Assembly (NCBI GenBank): GCA_900471515.1
Contig: UCFC01000048.1
Location: 61,688 to 125,687 of the forward strand
From: Hyphomicrobiales bacterium
Lineage (GTDB): Bacteria > Pseudomonadota > Alphaproteobacteria > Rhizobiales > Rhizobiaceae
Reading direction: 5' to 3'
Length of the DNA stretch: 64,000 nucleotides
The notes under the pieces are model-generated. The model was not told the DNA's origin. It saw only the letters and a program-made list of their open reading frames with translations, and ran no database searches. Numbering within the stretch: position 1 is the first letter of the stretch; every line of letters begins with the position of its first letter. Positions 50,418-59,472 of the stretch are shown piece by piece. The position numbers were made by a program, and so were the translations under genes.

Positions 50418-51026
50418 TCAGGCCCTGCCGCAGATCATGTCGACACCGGATTTCGCCAGGGCCTCCAGCATCTCGCGGCTGTCGCCGGCCCGTGCGCGCA
50501 CGGCGAGCGAATGCATGACGGCGCTGGCAAGCCTTGCGAGCATCCCGGCATCCGTGCCTTCAGGCAGCTCGCCGCGCTCCACGGCAAGCGCGATGCGCCG
50601 TTCGATCGCACCGTCGAAATCCTCCAGGCTGCGGCTGAGGAGGTCGCGGACGCGTTCATGCTGGATCGCCTCGGCCGTCGCCGTGCCGATGAGGAAACAG
50701 CCGCGCGCGGCGGTCTCTCCGTGAAGATAGACCGCGAGCGCGCTGTCGTAGACGCGTGCGAGATTGTCGCGCAGGGGGAAGGACGGATCGAGCGCATCGG
50801 CCAGCGCATCCATGCTTTCGGCCCGATACCCTTCCATGACATCGAGGTAAAGCGCCTCCTTGTCGCCGAAGGCACCATAGAGGCTCGGGCGGTTGAGCTT
50901 GGTGGCCGCACTCAGCGTATCCAGCGACGTGCCGGCATAGCCGCGATCCCAGAAGACCTCCCTCGCCTTTTCCAGCGTTTCCCTGGCATCGAAGGCCCTC
51001 GGGCGGCCGCGCTTCTTTTCGTTCAT
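50418..51026 (-). CDS. TetR-family transcriptional regulator
   Basis: A 202-aa repressor of the YxaF/AcrR group. It starts with a basic arm (MNEKKRGRPRAFDARETLEK) and has the HTH SLDTLSAATKLNRPSLYGAF (residues 33-52), then the C-terminal TetR_C domain with ARGCFLIGTATAEA. The start codon has no ribosome-binding site and touches a large inverted repeat, so it is probably autoregulated from a very short leader. The divergent GST gene 108 bp away is its likely target. Confidence 0.92.
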   Translation of the reverse strand: MNEKKRGRPRAFDARETLEKAREVFWDRGYAGTSLDTLSAATKLNRPSLYGAFGDKEALYLDVMEGYRAESMDALADALDPSFPLRDNLARVYDSALAVYLHGETAARGCFLIGTATAEAIQHERVRDLLSRSLEDFDGAIERRIALAVERGELPEGTDAGMLARLASAVMHSLAVRARAGDSREMLEALAKSGVDMICGRA

Positions 51027-51084
51027 TTTGTACCATTTCGCATAAAATGTTTGACCGAGAGAATTTTATGCGAAATAGTACAAA
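51027..51084. promoter_or_regulatory. Divergent tetR/GST operator, 22-bp inverted repeat
   Basis: Two 22-bp arms, matching at all but one position, separated by 14 bp between tetR and the GST gene. The left arm has the core ACCATTTCGCATAAAAT and the right is its inverse. They cover the space where both promoters must lie. Confidence 0.75.
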
Positions 51085-51134
51085 TGTCCAACGGATTGAT
51101 GCGGCAGTTCAGAGCGCCGCAGGAGGAGGAGACC

Positions 51135-51818
51135 ATGAAACTTTACATGCACGCGGCCGCCTGTTCGCTTTCGCCGCATATCGTCTGCCGTGAGCTCGAT
51201 ATCGATATCGAACTGATCGCGGTCGATCGAAAGACGCATCGCACAAGCAGGGGCGAAGACTATCTTGCGATCAACGGCAACGGCTACGTGCCGGCGCTGA
51301 TGCTCGACGACGGAAAGGTGCTGACGGAGGGACCGGCGATCGTACAGTTTCTTGCCGACAGCGCGCCCGACGGCAGACGGATGCTGCCGGAAATCGGCAG
51401 CTTCGGCCGCAACCAGGTGCAATCGCTTTTGAACTTCATCACATCGGAACTGCACAAGCCGATGGTGATGCTCTTCAATGCCGATTACGCGAGCGTCCAC
51501 GAGCCGATGCGCGCGACCGTCAGCAAGCGCCTTGAATGGATCGACGGACGCCTTGCCGGCCCCTATCTCACCGGCGAGAATTTTACGGTGGCGGACGCCT
51601 ATCTGTTCGTCTGCCTCAACTGGTCGCCCTGGATCGAGATCGACCTCGACCGTTTTGCCGCCCTTTCCGCCTTCATGAAGCGTGTCGCCGCCCGCCAGGC
51701 CGTGCGGGCGGCATTGAGCGAGGAAGGGCTGATGGCCTTCAATGCCGGCGGCAGCTTCTTTGCGCCGATCGCCTATATCCAGTCCGCCGGATATGAGGGA
51801 TCGCCGGTCCGGCCGTGA
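51135..51818 (+). CDS. Glutathione S-transferase, beta-class-like
   Basis: A 227-aa GST. The N-terminal thioredoxin-like domain starts MKLYMHAAACSLSPHIVCRE, with Cys10 at the position used by bacterial beta-class enzymes; GNGYVPALMLDDGKVLTEGP contains the cis-Pro and glutathione-binding ES-like turn. The C-terminal helical domain includes YLTGENFTVADAYLFV. AGGAGGAGGAG precedes the ATG. It is divergent from tetR and probably repressed by it until an electrophile is present. Confidence 0.93.
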   Translation: MKLYMHAAACSLSPHIVCRELDIDIELIAVDRKTHRTSRGEDYLAINGNGYVPALMLDDGKVLTEGPAIVQFLADSAPDGRRMLPEIGSFGRNQVQSLLNFITSELHKPMVMLFNADYASVHEPMRATVSKRLEWIDGRLAGPYLTGENFTVADAYLFVCLNWSPWIEIDLDRFAALSAFMKRVAARQAVRAALSEEGLMAFNAGGSFFAPIAYIQSAGYEGSPVRP

Positions 51819-51920
51819 TAGACTGCCGGGGCGCCCAAAACAGGCGTCGGCGATGCGTTGCCGCTCGATGCGGCGATCGCGCACAGCGTCCGGCGGGAGG
51901 AACAGTCCCGCCGGACGCTT

Positions 51921-52823
51921 TTATGCCATCCATTTGCGATGTTCCGCAAAACGCTCGACCAGCATGTCGAGGAACAGCCGGACCTTGGTCGGCAGATGGC
52001 TGCGGTTGGGGTAGACGGCGTTGATATGGATCTCGACGCCACGATAGTCCGGCATCATCGGCACGAGACGACCGGCGGCGAGGTCTTCGAAGACGACGAA
52101 GCTCGGCGCCAGGAAGATGCCCTGCCCGTTCAAGGCGAGGTAACGCAGGGTCTCGGCGCTGTTGGAAATGATGCTGCCGCCGACCTTGACGCTCTCCTGC
52201 CGCCCCTCGGCATTCTCGAAACGCCATTCCTCGCCAAAGGGATAATAGGCATATTGCAGGCAATTGTGCTCGGCCACCTCGGCCGGCGTCGTCGGCATGG
52301 CATGGGCCTTCAGGTAATCCGGCGAGCAGACGAGGAAATGCCGCCAGGGCGTCAGCTTTCGCGCCACGAGGCTCGAATCCGGCGACGGCGTCGTGCGGAT
52401 CACCAGGTCATAGCCGTCCTCGATCATGTCCACCGAGCGCTCGCCGATGTTGAAATCGATCTGGACGGCCGGGTAGAGCGTCATGAATTCGTTGATGACG
52501 GGCAGCAGGAAACGGACGATGGCGCTGCTCGTATAGAATCTGAGCGTGCCGCGCGGCGTCGAGCTCAAGGCGCCGGCGGCGCGGTCCGCCTCTTCGAGAT
52601 CGGCCAGGATCTGCGACGAGCGCTCGTAGTAATATTTGCCGGTTTCGGTCAGGCTGACCTTGCGCGTGGTGCGGTTCAGGAGCCGCACGCCAAGGCGATC
52701 CTCCAGCGATTGCACATGGTTGCCCACCATGGTGACGGACATGTTCAGGCGCCGCGCGGCAGCGGAAAAGCCGCCGCATTCCACGACGCGACCGAAGACT
52801 GTGAGGCTGGTCAGCCGATCCAT
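51921..52823 (-). CDS. LysR-family transcriptional regulator
   Basis: A 300-aa LTTR. HTH: FGRVVECGGFSAAARRLNMS and VGNHVQSLEDRLGVRLLNRT. The effector domain is complete, to FLDMLVERFAEHRKWM at the end. It belongs to the large YafC/PgrR-like group. The gene is divergent from the emrAB-like efflux genes and most likely regulates them. Two GATTATC direct repeats (52834 and 52875) lie in the shared promoter region, as possible binding half-sites. Confidence 0.92.
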   Translation of the reverse strand: MDRLTSLTVFGRVVECGGFSAAARRLNMSVTMVGNHVQSLEDRLGVRLLNRTTRKVSLTETGKYYYERSSQILADLEEADRAAGALSSTPRGTLRFYTSSAIVRFLLPVINEFMTLYPAVQIDFNIGERSVDMIEDGYDLVIRTTPSPDSSLVARKLTPWRHFLVCSPDYLKAHAMPTTPAEVAEHNCLQYAYYPFGEEWRFENAEGRQESVKVGGSIISNSAETLRYLALNGQGIFLAPSFVVFEDLAAGRLVPMMPDYRGVEIHINAVYPNRSHLPTKVRLFLDMLVERFAEHRKWMA

Positions 52824-52960
52824 ATTGTTCCTCGATTATCCGCTGAGAGTTGATGATCCTTCCGGAAAACAGCAGATTATCAGAAAGCATGTCCGGGTCC
52901 ATCTTCCTGCCATCGAACAGGGCTTCGCACGAACGAAGCCGGCATGAATGGAGAAGGACA

Positions 52961-54166
52961 ATGGTTGAACTGCCCCGCAACGACGCGTTCAAGCAGGCCG
53001 GGACCGCCCCGGCCGCTGAGACCGCAGCACCGGCAGCAGATGCGATGGCCGCAGCCGCAGCCGCCGTGGAAACCCCGAGGAAACCCGGCGGCAAATTCGT
53101 CAAGCGCGCCGTCATCGCCGCCGCCCTGCTGGCCGGCGTCGCCTTCGCGGGCGATTTCGGCTACCGCTACTGGACGGTCGGCCGCTTCATCGAATCCACC
53201 GACGATGCCTATGTGAAGGCAGATTACACCACCGTCGCCCCGAAGGTTGCCGGCTATATCAAGGAAGTGCTCGTCAACGACAATGACACGGTCAGGGCCG
53301 GGCAGGTTGTTGCCCGTATCGACGACCGCGATTTCCAGGCGGCGCTTTCGCAGGCCAGAGCCGATGTGAAGGCGGCCGAGGCGGCCGTCACCAATCTCGA
53401 CGCGCAGATTTCGCTGCAGCAGTCGATCATCGCGCAGGCGCATGCGACGCTTGCCGCCTCGCAGGCTTCGCTCGCCTTTGCCCAGTCGGACGCCGAGCGG
53501 GCCAGCCGGCTGATCACCAACGGCGCCGGCACGCAGTCGCGCGCCGAACAGAGCCAGTCGCAGAAAGATCAGGCGGCCGCCGCCGTCGAGCGCGATCAGG
53601 CCGCCGTCGTGGCGGCCGAAAACAAGGTGCCGGTGCTGCAGACGCAGCGCGAACAGGCGCTTGCCCAGCGCGACCGCGCCGCCGCCGCCGCCGGCCAGGC
53701 GGAGCTCAACCTCTCCTACACGAATATCGTGGCTGCCGTTGACGGCACGGTCGGCGCCCGCTCGATCCGCGTCGGCCAGTATGTCACCTCGGGCACGCAA
53801 CTGATGGCGGTCGTGCCGCTGCATGCGGTCTATGTCGTCGCCAATTTCAAGGAAACGCAGCTGACCTTCGTGCGCCCCGGCCAGTCGGTGGAGATCAAGG
53901 TCGACAGTTTCCCCGGCGTTGCGATCAAGGGTCATGTGGACAGCGTCTCGCCGGCGAGCGGCCTTGAATTCTCGCTGCTGCCGCCCGACAACGCCACCGG
54001 CAACTTCACCAAGATCGTCCAGCGCATTCCGGTCAAGATCGTCATCGACGACGAACGCCTTGCCGGCCTGCTGCGCTCGGGCATGTCGGTCGTGCCCGAT
54101 ATCGATACCAAGGCCGCACAGACCTCCGCGGCCGCGGGGGAAGGATTGTCCAGTCCTGCCGGATGA
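52961..54166 (+). CDS. emrA: HlyD/EmrA-family membrane fusion protein
   Basis: A 401-aa periplasmic adaptor. After a disordered Ala-rich N-terminus there is one membrane helix (about residues 45-68), then the biotinyl-lipoyl domain (STDDAYVKADYTTVAPKVAG), a long alpha-helical hairpin (about 125-260, rich in Ala and Gln), the second lipoyl half (NIVAAVDGTVGARSIRVGQY) and the beta-barrel VVANFKETQLTFVRPGQ. It bridges EmrB to an outer-membrane channel. GGAGAAGGACA precedes the ATG. It is 76 bp ahead of emrB. Confidence 0.94.
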   Translation: MVELPRNDAFKQAGTAPAAETAAPAADAMAAAAAAVETPRKPGGKFVKRAVIAAALLAGVAFAGDFGYRYWTVGRFIESTDDAYVKADYTTVAPKVAGYIKEVLVNDNDTVRAGQVVARIDDRDFQAALSQARADVKAAEAAVTNLDAQISLQQSIIAQAHATLAASQASLAFAQSDAERASRLITNGAGTQSRAEQSQSQKDQAAAAVERDQAAVVAAENKVPVLQTQREQALAQRDRAAAAAGQAELNLSYTNIVAAVDGTVGARSIRVGQYVTSGTQLMAVVPLHAVYVVANFKETQLTFVRPGQSVEIKVDSFPGVAIKGHVDSVSPASGLEFSLLPPDNATGNFTKIVQRIPVKIVIDDERLAGLLRSGMSVVPDIDTKAAQTSAAAGEGLSSPAG

Positions 54167-54242
54167 TCCTTCCGTTTCTTCCTTCGACATCTACCGAACA
54201 GCGTCATGAGCCGGTTTCCGCAGGACCGGAAGGAGACAAGTC

Positions 54243-55865
54243 ATGGCTACGCTTCAGATCGCCGCAAACAGCAATCAGGCCGCGCCCCCCGCCGCTGCGG
54301 CCGCCCCTGCCGCCAGGCCGGCGATGAGCCCGCTTCGCATGTGGAGCGCCGTCGTCGGCTCCACGCTCGGCGCCTTCATGGCGATCCTCAACATCCAGAT
54401 CGTCAACGCCTCGCTGGCCGATATCCAGGGCGCCATCGGCGCCGGCACCGACGACGGCGGCTGGATCTCGACCTCCTACCTGATCGCCGAGATCGTCGTC
54501 ATTCCGCTCAGCGCATGGCTGGCCCGGGTCTTTTCGGTGCGCAACTACCTGCTGGTCAACGCCATCCTCTTCCTGGTCTTTTCCGTCGCCTGCGCCCTTG
54601 CGGCGAACCTGCAGCAGATGATCATCCTGCGCGCCATCCAGGGCTTTACCGGCGGCGTGCTGATCCCGATGGCCTTCACCATCATCATCACGCTGCTGCC
54701 CAAGCCCAAGCAGCCGATCGGCCTGGCGCTCTTTGCGCTTTCGGCCACCTTCGCCCCGGCGATCGGCCCGACCATCGGCGGCTATTTCACCGAAAACTGG
54801 GGCTGGGAATATATTTTCTACATCAACCTCGTGCCCGGCGCACTGATGGTCGGCATGCTCTGGGCCTCGCTCGACCGCGCGCCGATGAACCTCGGCCTGC
54901 TTGCCAAGGGCGACTGGCCCGGCATCATCACCATGGCGATCGGTCTTGCCGCGCTGCAGACCGTGCTGGAGGAAGGCAACAAGGAGGACTGGTTCGGCTC
55001 GGAATTCATCGTGCGCCTGTCGGTCATCGCCGCCGTCTCGCTGACGCTCTTCCTCGTCATCGAGCTGAAGGTCGCCCATCCGCTCCTGAACCTGCGCCTG
55101 TTTGCCCGCCGCAACTTCGGCTTCGGCATCCTTGCGAATTTCCTGCTGGGTATCGCGCTCTACGGCTCGGTCTTCGTGCTGCCGATCTACCTGACCCGCA
55201 TCCAGGGCTACAATTCCGAGCAGATCGGCCTCGTGCTTGCCTGGACCGGCATTCCGCAGCTGCTGCTGATCCCGCTGGTGCCGCGCCTGATGAAGCGGTT
55301 CGACATCCGCCTGCTCATTATCGTCGGCTTTGCGCTCTTTGCCGCCTCGAACTTCATGAACGTGCATATGACGGGCGATTATGCGAGCGACCAGCTGTTC
55401 TGGCCGAACGTCGTGCGCGCCGTCGGCCAGGCGCTCGTCTTCACGCCGCTGTCGGCGATCGCCACATCGGGCATCGAGCCGGAAAATGCCGGCTCGGCCT
55501 CGGCCCTCTTCAACATGATGCGCAATCTCGGCGGGGCGGTCGGCATCGCCTCGCTGCAGACCTTCCTGTCGAAGCGCGAGCAGTTCCACTCCAACATCCT
55601 GACCAATTCGGTCTCCGTCTTCGAGGAAGCCACCCGCGACCGCCTCGCAAGGATGACCGGCTACTTCATGAGCCACGGCGTCAGCGACCAAGCGCTTGCC
55701 GGCCATAAGGCGGTCGTCGCCATCGCGCTGAAGCTGCGCAGGCAGGCCAATATCATGGCCTTCAGCGATATGTTCTTCCTGCTCGGCATCGCGCTCGTCG
55801 TCGCGCTGCTTGCCACCCTGCTTCTCAAGAAACCCGGCCAGATCGCGGGCGGCGGCGCACATTGA
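54243..55865 (+). CDS. emrB: EmrB/QacA-family MFS efflux pump (DHA2)
   Basis: A 540-aa 14-helix drug:H+ antiporter. The DHA2 hallmark FMAILNIQIVNASLADIQGA lies in helix 1, and IQGFTGGVLIPMAFTIIITL is motif B; LSATFAPAIGPTIGGYFTEN WGWEYIF is motif C and the following loop. A Pro/Ala-rich cytoplasmic N-terminus precedes the helices. It works with the preceding EmrA adaptor to expel drugs or other hydrophobic compounds. No outer-membrane factor is present, so a TolC encoded elsewhere would be needed. The adenylate cyclase follows 29 bp later. Confidence 0.94.
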   Translation: MATLQIAANSNQAAPPAAAAAPAARPAMSPLRMWSAVVGSTLGAFMAILNIQIVNASLADIQGAIGAGTDDGGWISTSYLIAEIVVIPLSAWLARVFSVRNYLLVNAILFLVFSVACALAANLQQMIILRAIQGFTGGVLIPMAFTIIITLLPKPKQPIGLALFALSATFAPAIGPTIGGYFTENWGWEYIFYINLVPGALMVGMLWASLDRAPMNLGLLAKGDWPGIITMAIGLAALQTVLEEGNKEDWFGSEFIVRLSVIAAVSLTLFLVIELKVAHPLLNLRLFARRNFGFGILANFLLGIALYGSVFVLPIYLTRIQGYNSEQIGLVLAWTGIPQLLLIPLVPRLMKRFDIRLLIIVGFALFAASNFMNVHMTGDYASDQLFWPNVVRAVGQALVFTPLSAIATSGIEPENAGSASALFNMMRNLGGAVGIASLQTFLSKREQFHSNILTNSVSVFEEATRDRLARMTGYFMSHGVSDQALAGHKAVVAIALKLRRQANIMAFSDMFFLLGIALVVALLATLLLKKPGQIAGGGAH

Positions 55866-55894
55866 GCGCCGCGCCGCAACGGAGGAGAACACCC

Positions 55895-57121
55895 ATGAAC
55901 GACCTGCTCGACATCGACTATGCCGTGGAAACCAGGGGTCCCGCCGGCAGCCGCAACACGACGGCCGTGCTCGACCTCATCGAGTGGCTGACCGGCGACG
56001 AATGCCATGCGCTCGACGAGGCCGGCCTCGTTTCCGGCCTCGGCCGCCGCCTCCGGGCGCTCGGCGTTCCCGTGGACCGGCTGACGCTGCATCTCATGAC
56101 CCTGCATCCGGAATTCATCGGCCGCACTATCGCCTGGGCGCCGGGTGAACCGGTGGAGATCCACGACCGCGACCACGGCACGCGGGTTACCATCGCCAAC
56201 ACGCCGCTGCACAGGGTGTTCGAAACGCGCGAAATGCTGATCGTGGGGCCGGGCAAGAGCCCGCACGGCCGCTGGCAGCATCTCGACATCTTCACGGGGC
56301 GCGAGCTGGTGCAGCTGGTGATCGCCCCGCTCTGCAATGCCGACGGCCCGGTGAGCGCCGCCATCTTCGGCACCCGGCGGCCGGGCGGCTTTAGCGCCTC
56401 CGAAATCGAGGTCATCGAACGCATCCTGCCGGCGCTGCGCAACACGAGCGAACTTCGCATCCTGCGCCAGGTCGAGCTCAGCCTGCTCGACACCTATATC
56501 GGCCCGATGACGGCAAGCCGCATCCTTGCCGGCCGCATCCGCCAGGGCGAGATCGAATCCATGCAGGCGGCCCTGCTGCTCTGCGATCTCAGGGGCTTTA
56601 CCGAACTGTCCAACCGGCTGCCCGGCGAAACGGTGCTCGGCCTGCTGAACGCCTATTTCGACCGGGTCATTCCGGCGATCACGCGGCAGGGCGGCGAAGT
56701 GCTGAAATTCATGGGCGATGCGGTGCTTGCCTTCTTCCCCGGCTACGATGCGGCCCGCACCTGCCATTCGGCGCTTTCGGCCGCCCGCGCAATCCTCGAA
56801 GCGCTCGACGGTTTCAGCCATGACGGCATCGGCGCCAAAGCCGGCATCGCGCTGCACCACGGCGAGGTCAGCTACGGCAATATCGGCTCCGGCCGGCGGC
56901 TGGATTTCACGCTGATCGGCGGCGACGTGAATCTTGTCAGCCGTATCCAGGGCGTGTGCAGCGAGCTTACCGAGCAACTGCTGATGTCGGAGGCCTTTTT
57001 CGAAGAGGTGAAACCGGCCGATGCCGTCCCCATGGGAAGCCATCGGCTGAAGGGCTTCCCGGACGGCGTGGACCTCTACGGGCTGCGGCAAGGGCCGGCG
57101 CTGCCGCCCGCCCGTGAATGA
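55895..57121 (+). CDS. Adenylate cyclase, class III (soluble)
   Basis: A 408-aa cyclase with a C-terminal class III catalytic domain (about residues 220-400). Metal aspartates are D231 (LLLCDLRGFTELS) and D275 (KFMGDAVLAFF); K271 and D344 (GGDVNLVSR) are positioned to recognise adenine, and N346 and R350 to stabilise the transition state, so it should make cAMP. The N-terminal 190 residues form a GAF-like or otherwise unassigned sensor; WAPGEPVEIHDRDHG lies there. GGAGGAGAA precedes the ATG at 55895. It follows emrB closely and may be read through. Confidence 0.9.
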   Translation: MNDLLDIDYAVETRGPAGSRNTTAVLDLIEWLTGDECHALDEAGLVSGLGRRLRALGVPVDRLTLHLMTLHPEFIGRTIAWAPGEPVEIHDRDHGTRVTIANTPLHRVFETREMLIVGPGKSPHGRWQHLDIFTGRELVQLVIAPLCNADGPVSAAIFGTRRPGGFSASEIEVIERILPALRNTSELRILRQVELSLLDTYIGPMTASRILAGRIRQGEIESMQAALLLCDLRGFTELSNRLPGETVLGLLNAYFDRVIPAITRQGGEVLKFMGDAVLAFFPGYDAARTCHSALSAARAILEALDGFSHDGIGAKAGIALHHGEVSYGNIGSGRRLDFTLIGGDVNLVSRIQGVCSELTEQLLMSEAFFEEVKPADAVPMGSHRLKGFPDGVDLYGLRQGPALPPARE

Positions 57122-57133
57122 GCGCGAAAGCCG

Positions 57134-58021
57134 CTACTCGTCGCTGCCGGAGCGGCCGTAGGCCCAGTCCATATAGAGTTCCAGCGCCTTGCGCGTGACC
57201 GGGCCTTCCTGGAAGTTGCGGCCGTCGAGCCGGTTGACGGCGACGACCTTGGAATAGTTGCCGCTGGTGAAGACCTCGTCGGCACCCATGAAATCCTCGA
57301 CCGAGAGCGTCGCCTCGCGCACGTCGAAACCGGCCTTGCGCAAGAGGCCGATGACGCGCAGGCGCGTGATGCCGGCAAGGAAGGTGCGGTTGGCGACCGG
57401 GGTGAAGACCACGCCATCCTTGACCATGAAGACGTTCGAGGAGGCGGTTTCGGCCACGTTGCCGTTCATGTCGCGCATCAGCGCGTTGTCGAAGCCGCGG
57501 CTTCTCGCCTCGGCAATGGCGCGGCCGCTGTTCGGATAGAGCGAGCCTGCCTTGGCATCGGTCATCGCGGTTTCCGGCGTCGGGCGGCGGTAGGGCGAGA
57601 CCGTCAGCGAAGAACCGCCATGGCCGCCCATCGCGGCTTCGAACAGGCAGAGCGCGAAGCGGGTGGATTCGCCGTCGACGGTGACGACGCTGCCCGGCGA
57701 ACCGTGCTCGCCCCAATACATCGGCTTGATGTAGATCGGCGTCTTGCCGTCGAATTTCTTGACGCCTTCCCAGGCGAGCGCCTCGATCTCCTCGGCTGTC
57801 TTGACCGGCTTCAGGCCCATGGCAACGGCGGAGCGGTTGACGCGCTGGCAATGCAGGTCGAGATCCGGCGCGATGCCGTCGAACCAGCGGGCGCCGTCGA
57901 AAACGGTCGAGCCCAGCCACATGGCGTGGGAGGTGGGGCCGATCAGCGGCGGGTTGCCGGCAATCCACTCGCCCTCGACATAGGTCCAGGTGGTCGTGCG
58001 GGGCGACGTATCGACGGTCAT
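57134..58021 (-). CDS. Class IV aminotransferase, branched-chain aminotransferase-like
   Basis: A 295-aa PLP enzyme of fold type IV. The PLP region includes HCQRVNRSAVAMGL, the IYIKPMYWG segment, PETAMTDAKAGSLYPNSGRA (with the catalytic-Lys region characteristic of IlvE/DAAT-like proteins) and NGNVAETASSNVFMV. This group transfers amino groups on branched-chain or D-amino acids. AAGGAGAG precedes the ATG at 58021. It lies alone, convergent with the cyclase gene. Confidence 0.87.
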   Translation of the reverse strand: MTVDTSPRTTTWTYVEGEWIAGNPPLIGPTSHAMWLGSTVFDGARWFDGIAPDLDLHCQRVNRSAVAMGLKPVKTAEEIEALAWEGVKKFDGKTPIYIKPMYWGEHGSPGSVVTVDGESTRFALCLFEAAMGGHGGSSLTVSPYRRPTPETAMTDAKAGSLYPNSGRAIAEARSRGFDNALMRDMNGNVAETASSNVFMVKDGVVFTPVANRTFLAGITRLRVIGLLRKAGFDVREATLSVEDFMGADEVFTSGNYSKVVAVNRLDGRNFQEGPVTRKALELYMDWAYGRSGSDE

Positions 58022-58271
58022 GACGGCTCTCCTTCTGAAGTCGGCAAAGCAAAATCCTCCCTGCCGGGCAGGGTCAAGCGCAAATTGACGGTTGCAACAC
58101 CGAAGCAAGAAAATGCCCGATCGCCTGCTGCGATTGAAATATTGATGCGCGTGCCATCGCCTTGAGACGATGGGTTCATCAAGGAAAATGATGGAAGGCG
58201 ACTGGATGAAAAGCCTCGCCCCATGCCATCATGGACGGGGACGCGCCGATGCCGGCTGAGGAGAAGAACAG

Positions 58272-59312
58272 ATGAAAGCCATGTATTACGAAGCCTTCGA
58301 ACAGGCGCCCGAGATCCGCACCGTGCCGGACCCGACACCGACGGAAGACGGCGTGGTGATTGCGGTCGGCGCGACCGGGCTTTGCCGCAGCGACTGGCAC
58401 GGCTGGATGGGGCACGATCCGGATATCCGGCTGCCGCATGTGCCGGGCCACGAGCTTGCCGGCAGGATCGTTGCGGCCGGCAGGGGCGTGGTGCGCTTCA
58501 AGGTCGGCGACCGGGTGACGGTGCCCTTCGTTTCCGGCTGCGGTCATTGCAGCGAGTGCCATTCCGGTAACCAGCAGGTCTGCCCCAACCAGTTCCAGCC
58601 GGGCTTCACCCATTGGGGCTCGTTTGCCGAATATGTCGGCATCGACTATGCCGACACCAATCTGGTGCATCTGCCCGACAGCGTGGACGACGCCACGGCG
58701 GCAAGTCTTGGCTGCCGCTTCGCCACGTCCTTCCGCGCGGTTGCCGACCAGGCGCGCACCGGCCCGGGCGAATGGATCGCCGTGCATGGCTGCGGCGGCG
58801 TCGGGCTTTCGGCGATCATGATCGCTTCGGCGCTCGGCGCCAATGCGATCGGCGTCGACATTTCCGAGGAGAAGCTTGCCTTTGCGCGCCAATGCGGGGC
58901 GGTGGCGACGGTCAACGCGTCCACGGTCGCCGACGTGGCGGAAGCCGTGCGCGAGATCACCGGCGGCGGCGCACATGTGTCCATCGACGCGCTCGGCCAT
59001 CCCGTCACCTGCTTCAACTCGATCCGGAACCTGCGCCGGCGCGGCCGGCATGTGCAGGTGGGGCTGATGCTCGGCGACTATTCGACGCCGCAGATCCCGA
59101 TGGCGCAGGTGATCGGCCACGAGCTGGAAATCTACGGCAGCCACGGCATGCAGGCATGGCGCTATGACGCGATGCTGTCCATGCTCGCCGCCGGCAGGAT
59201 CGCGCCGCAGAAACTTATCGGCCGGCGCATCAGCCTTGAGGAGGCGGTGCCGGCGCTGATGACGCTCGACAAGGCGGAAGGCACCGGCATCAGCGTGATC
59301 ACGCAATTCTAG
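58272..59312 (+). CDS. Zinc-dependent alcohol dehydrogenase
   Basis: A 346-aa medium-chain dehydrogenase. Catalytic zinc ligands: Cys in ATGLCRSDWHG, His-Glu in VPGHELAGRI and a later Cys region in SLGCRF. Structural zinc: the four-Cys lobe SGCGHCSECHSGNQQVC. The cofactor site is HGCGGVGLSAIMIA (GxGxxG), with D in GVDISEEKL favouring NAD. GAGGAGAAG precedes the ATG. Substrate class is unknown. A 250-bp gap separates it from the divergent aminotransferase. Confidence 0.93.
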   Translation: MKAMYYEAFEQAPEIRTVPDPTPTEDGVVIAVGATGLCRSDWHGWMGHDPDIRLPHVPGHELAGRIVAAGRGVVRFKVGDRVTVPFVSGCGHCSECHSGNQQVCPNQFQPGFTHWGSFAEYVGIDYADTNLVHLPDSVDDATAASLGCRFATSFRAVADQARTGPGEWIAVHGCGGVGLSAIMIASALGANAIGVDISEEKLAFARQCGAVATVNASTVADVAEAVREITGGGAHVSIDALGHPVTCFNSIRNLRRRGRHVQVGLMLGDYSTPQIPMAQVIGHELEIYGSHGMQAWRYDAMLSMLAAGRIAPQKLIGRRISLEEAVPALMTLDKAEGTGISVITQF

Positions 59313-59472
59313 GGATCGCAAACGGGCGGCCCGCGCCGGGGCGGGCTACCGAAACACGATTGCGATCCCACCTATAGGTTGACGAAACCGGCTTGAAGCG
59401 TGCCGCGATCTTGCGGATTCGCTTGCCATGCCTTGAGTTTGTTTTCGCATGCCGGCGGCGACGGGGGATTTC

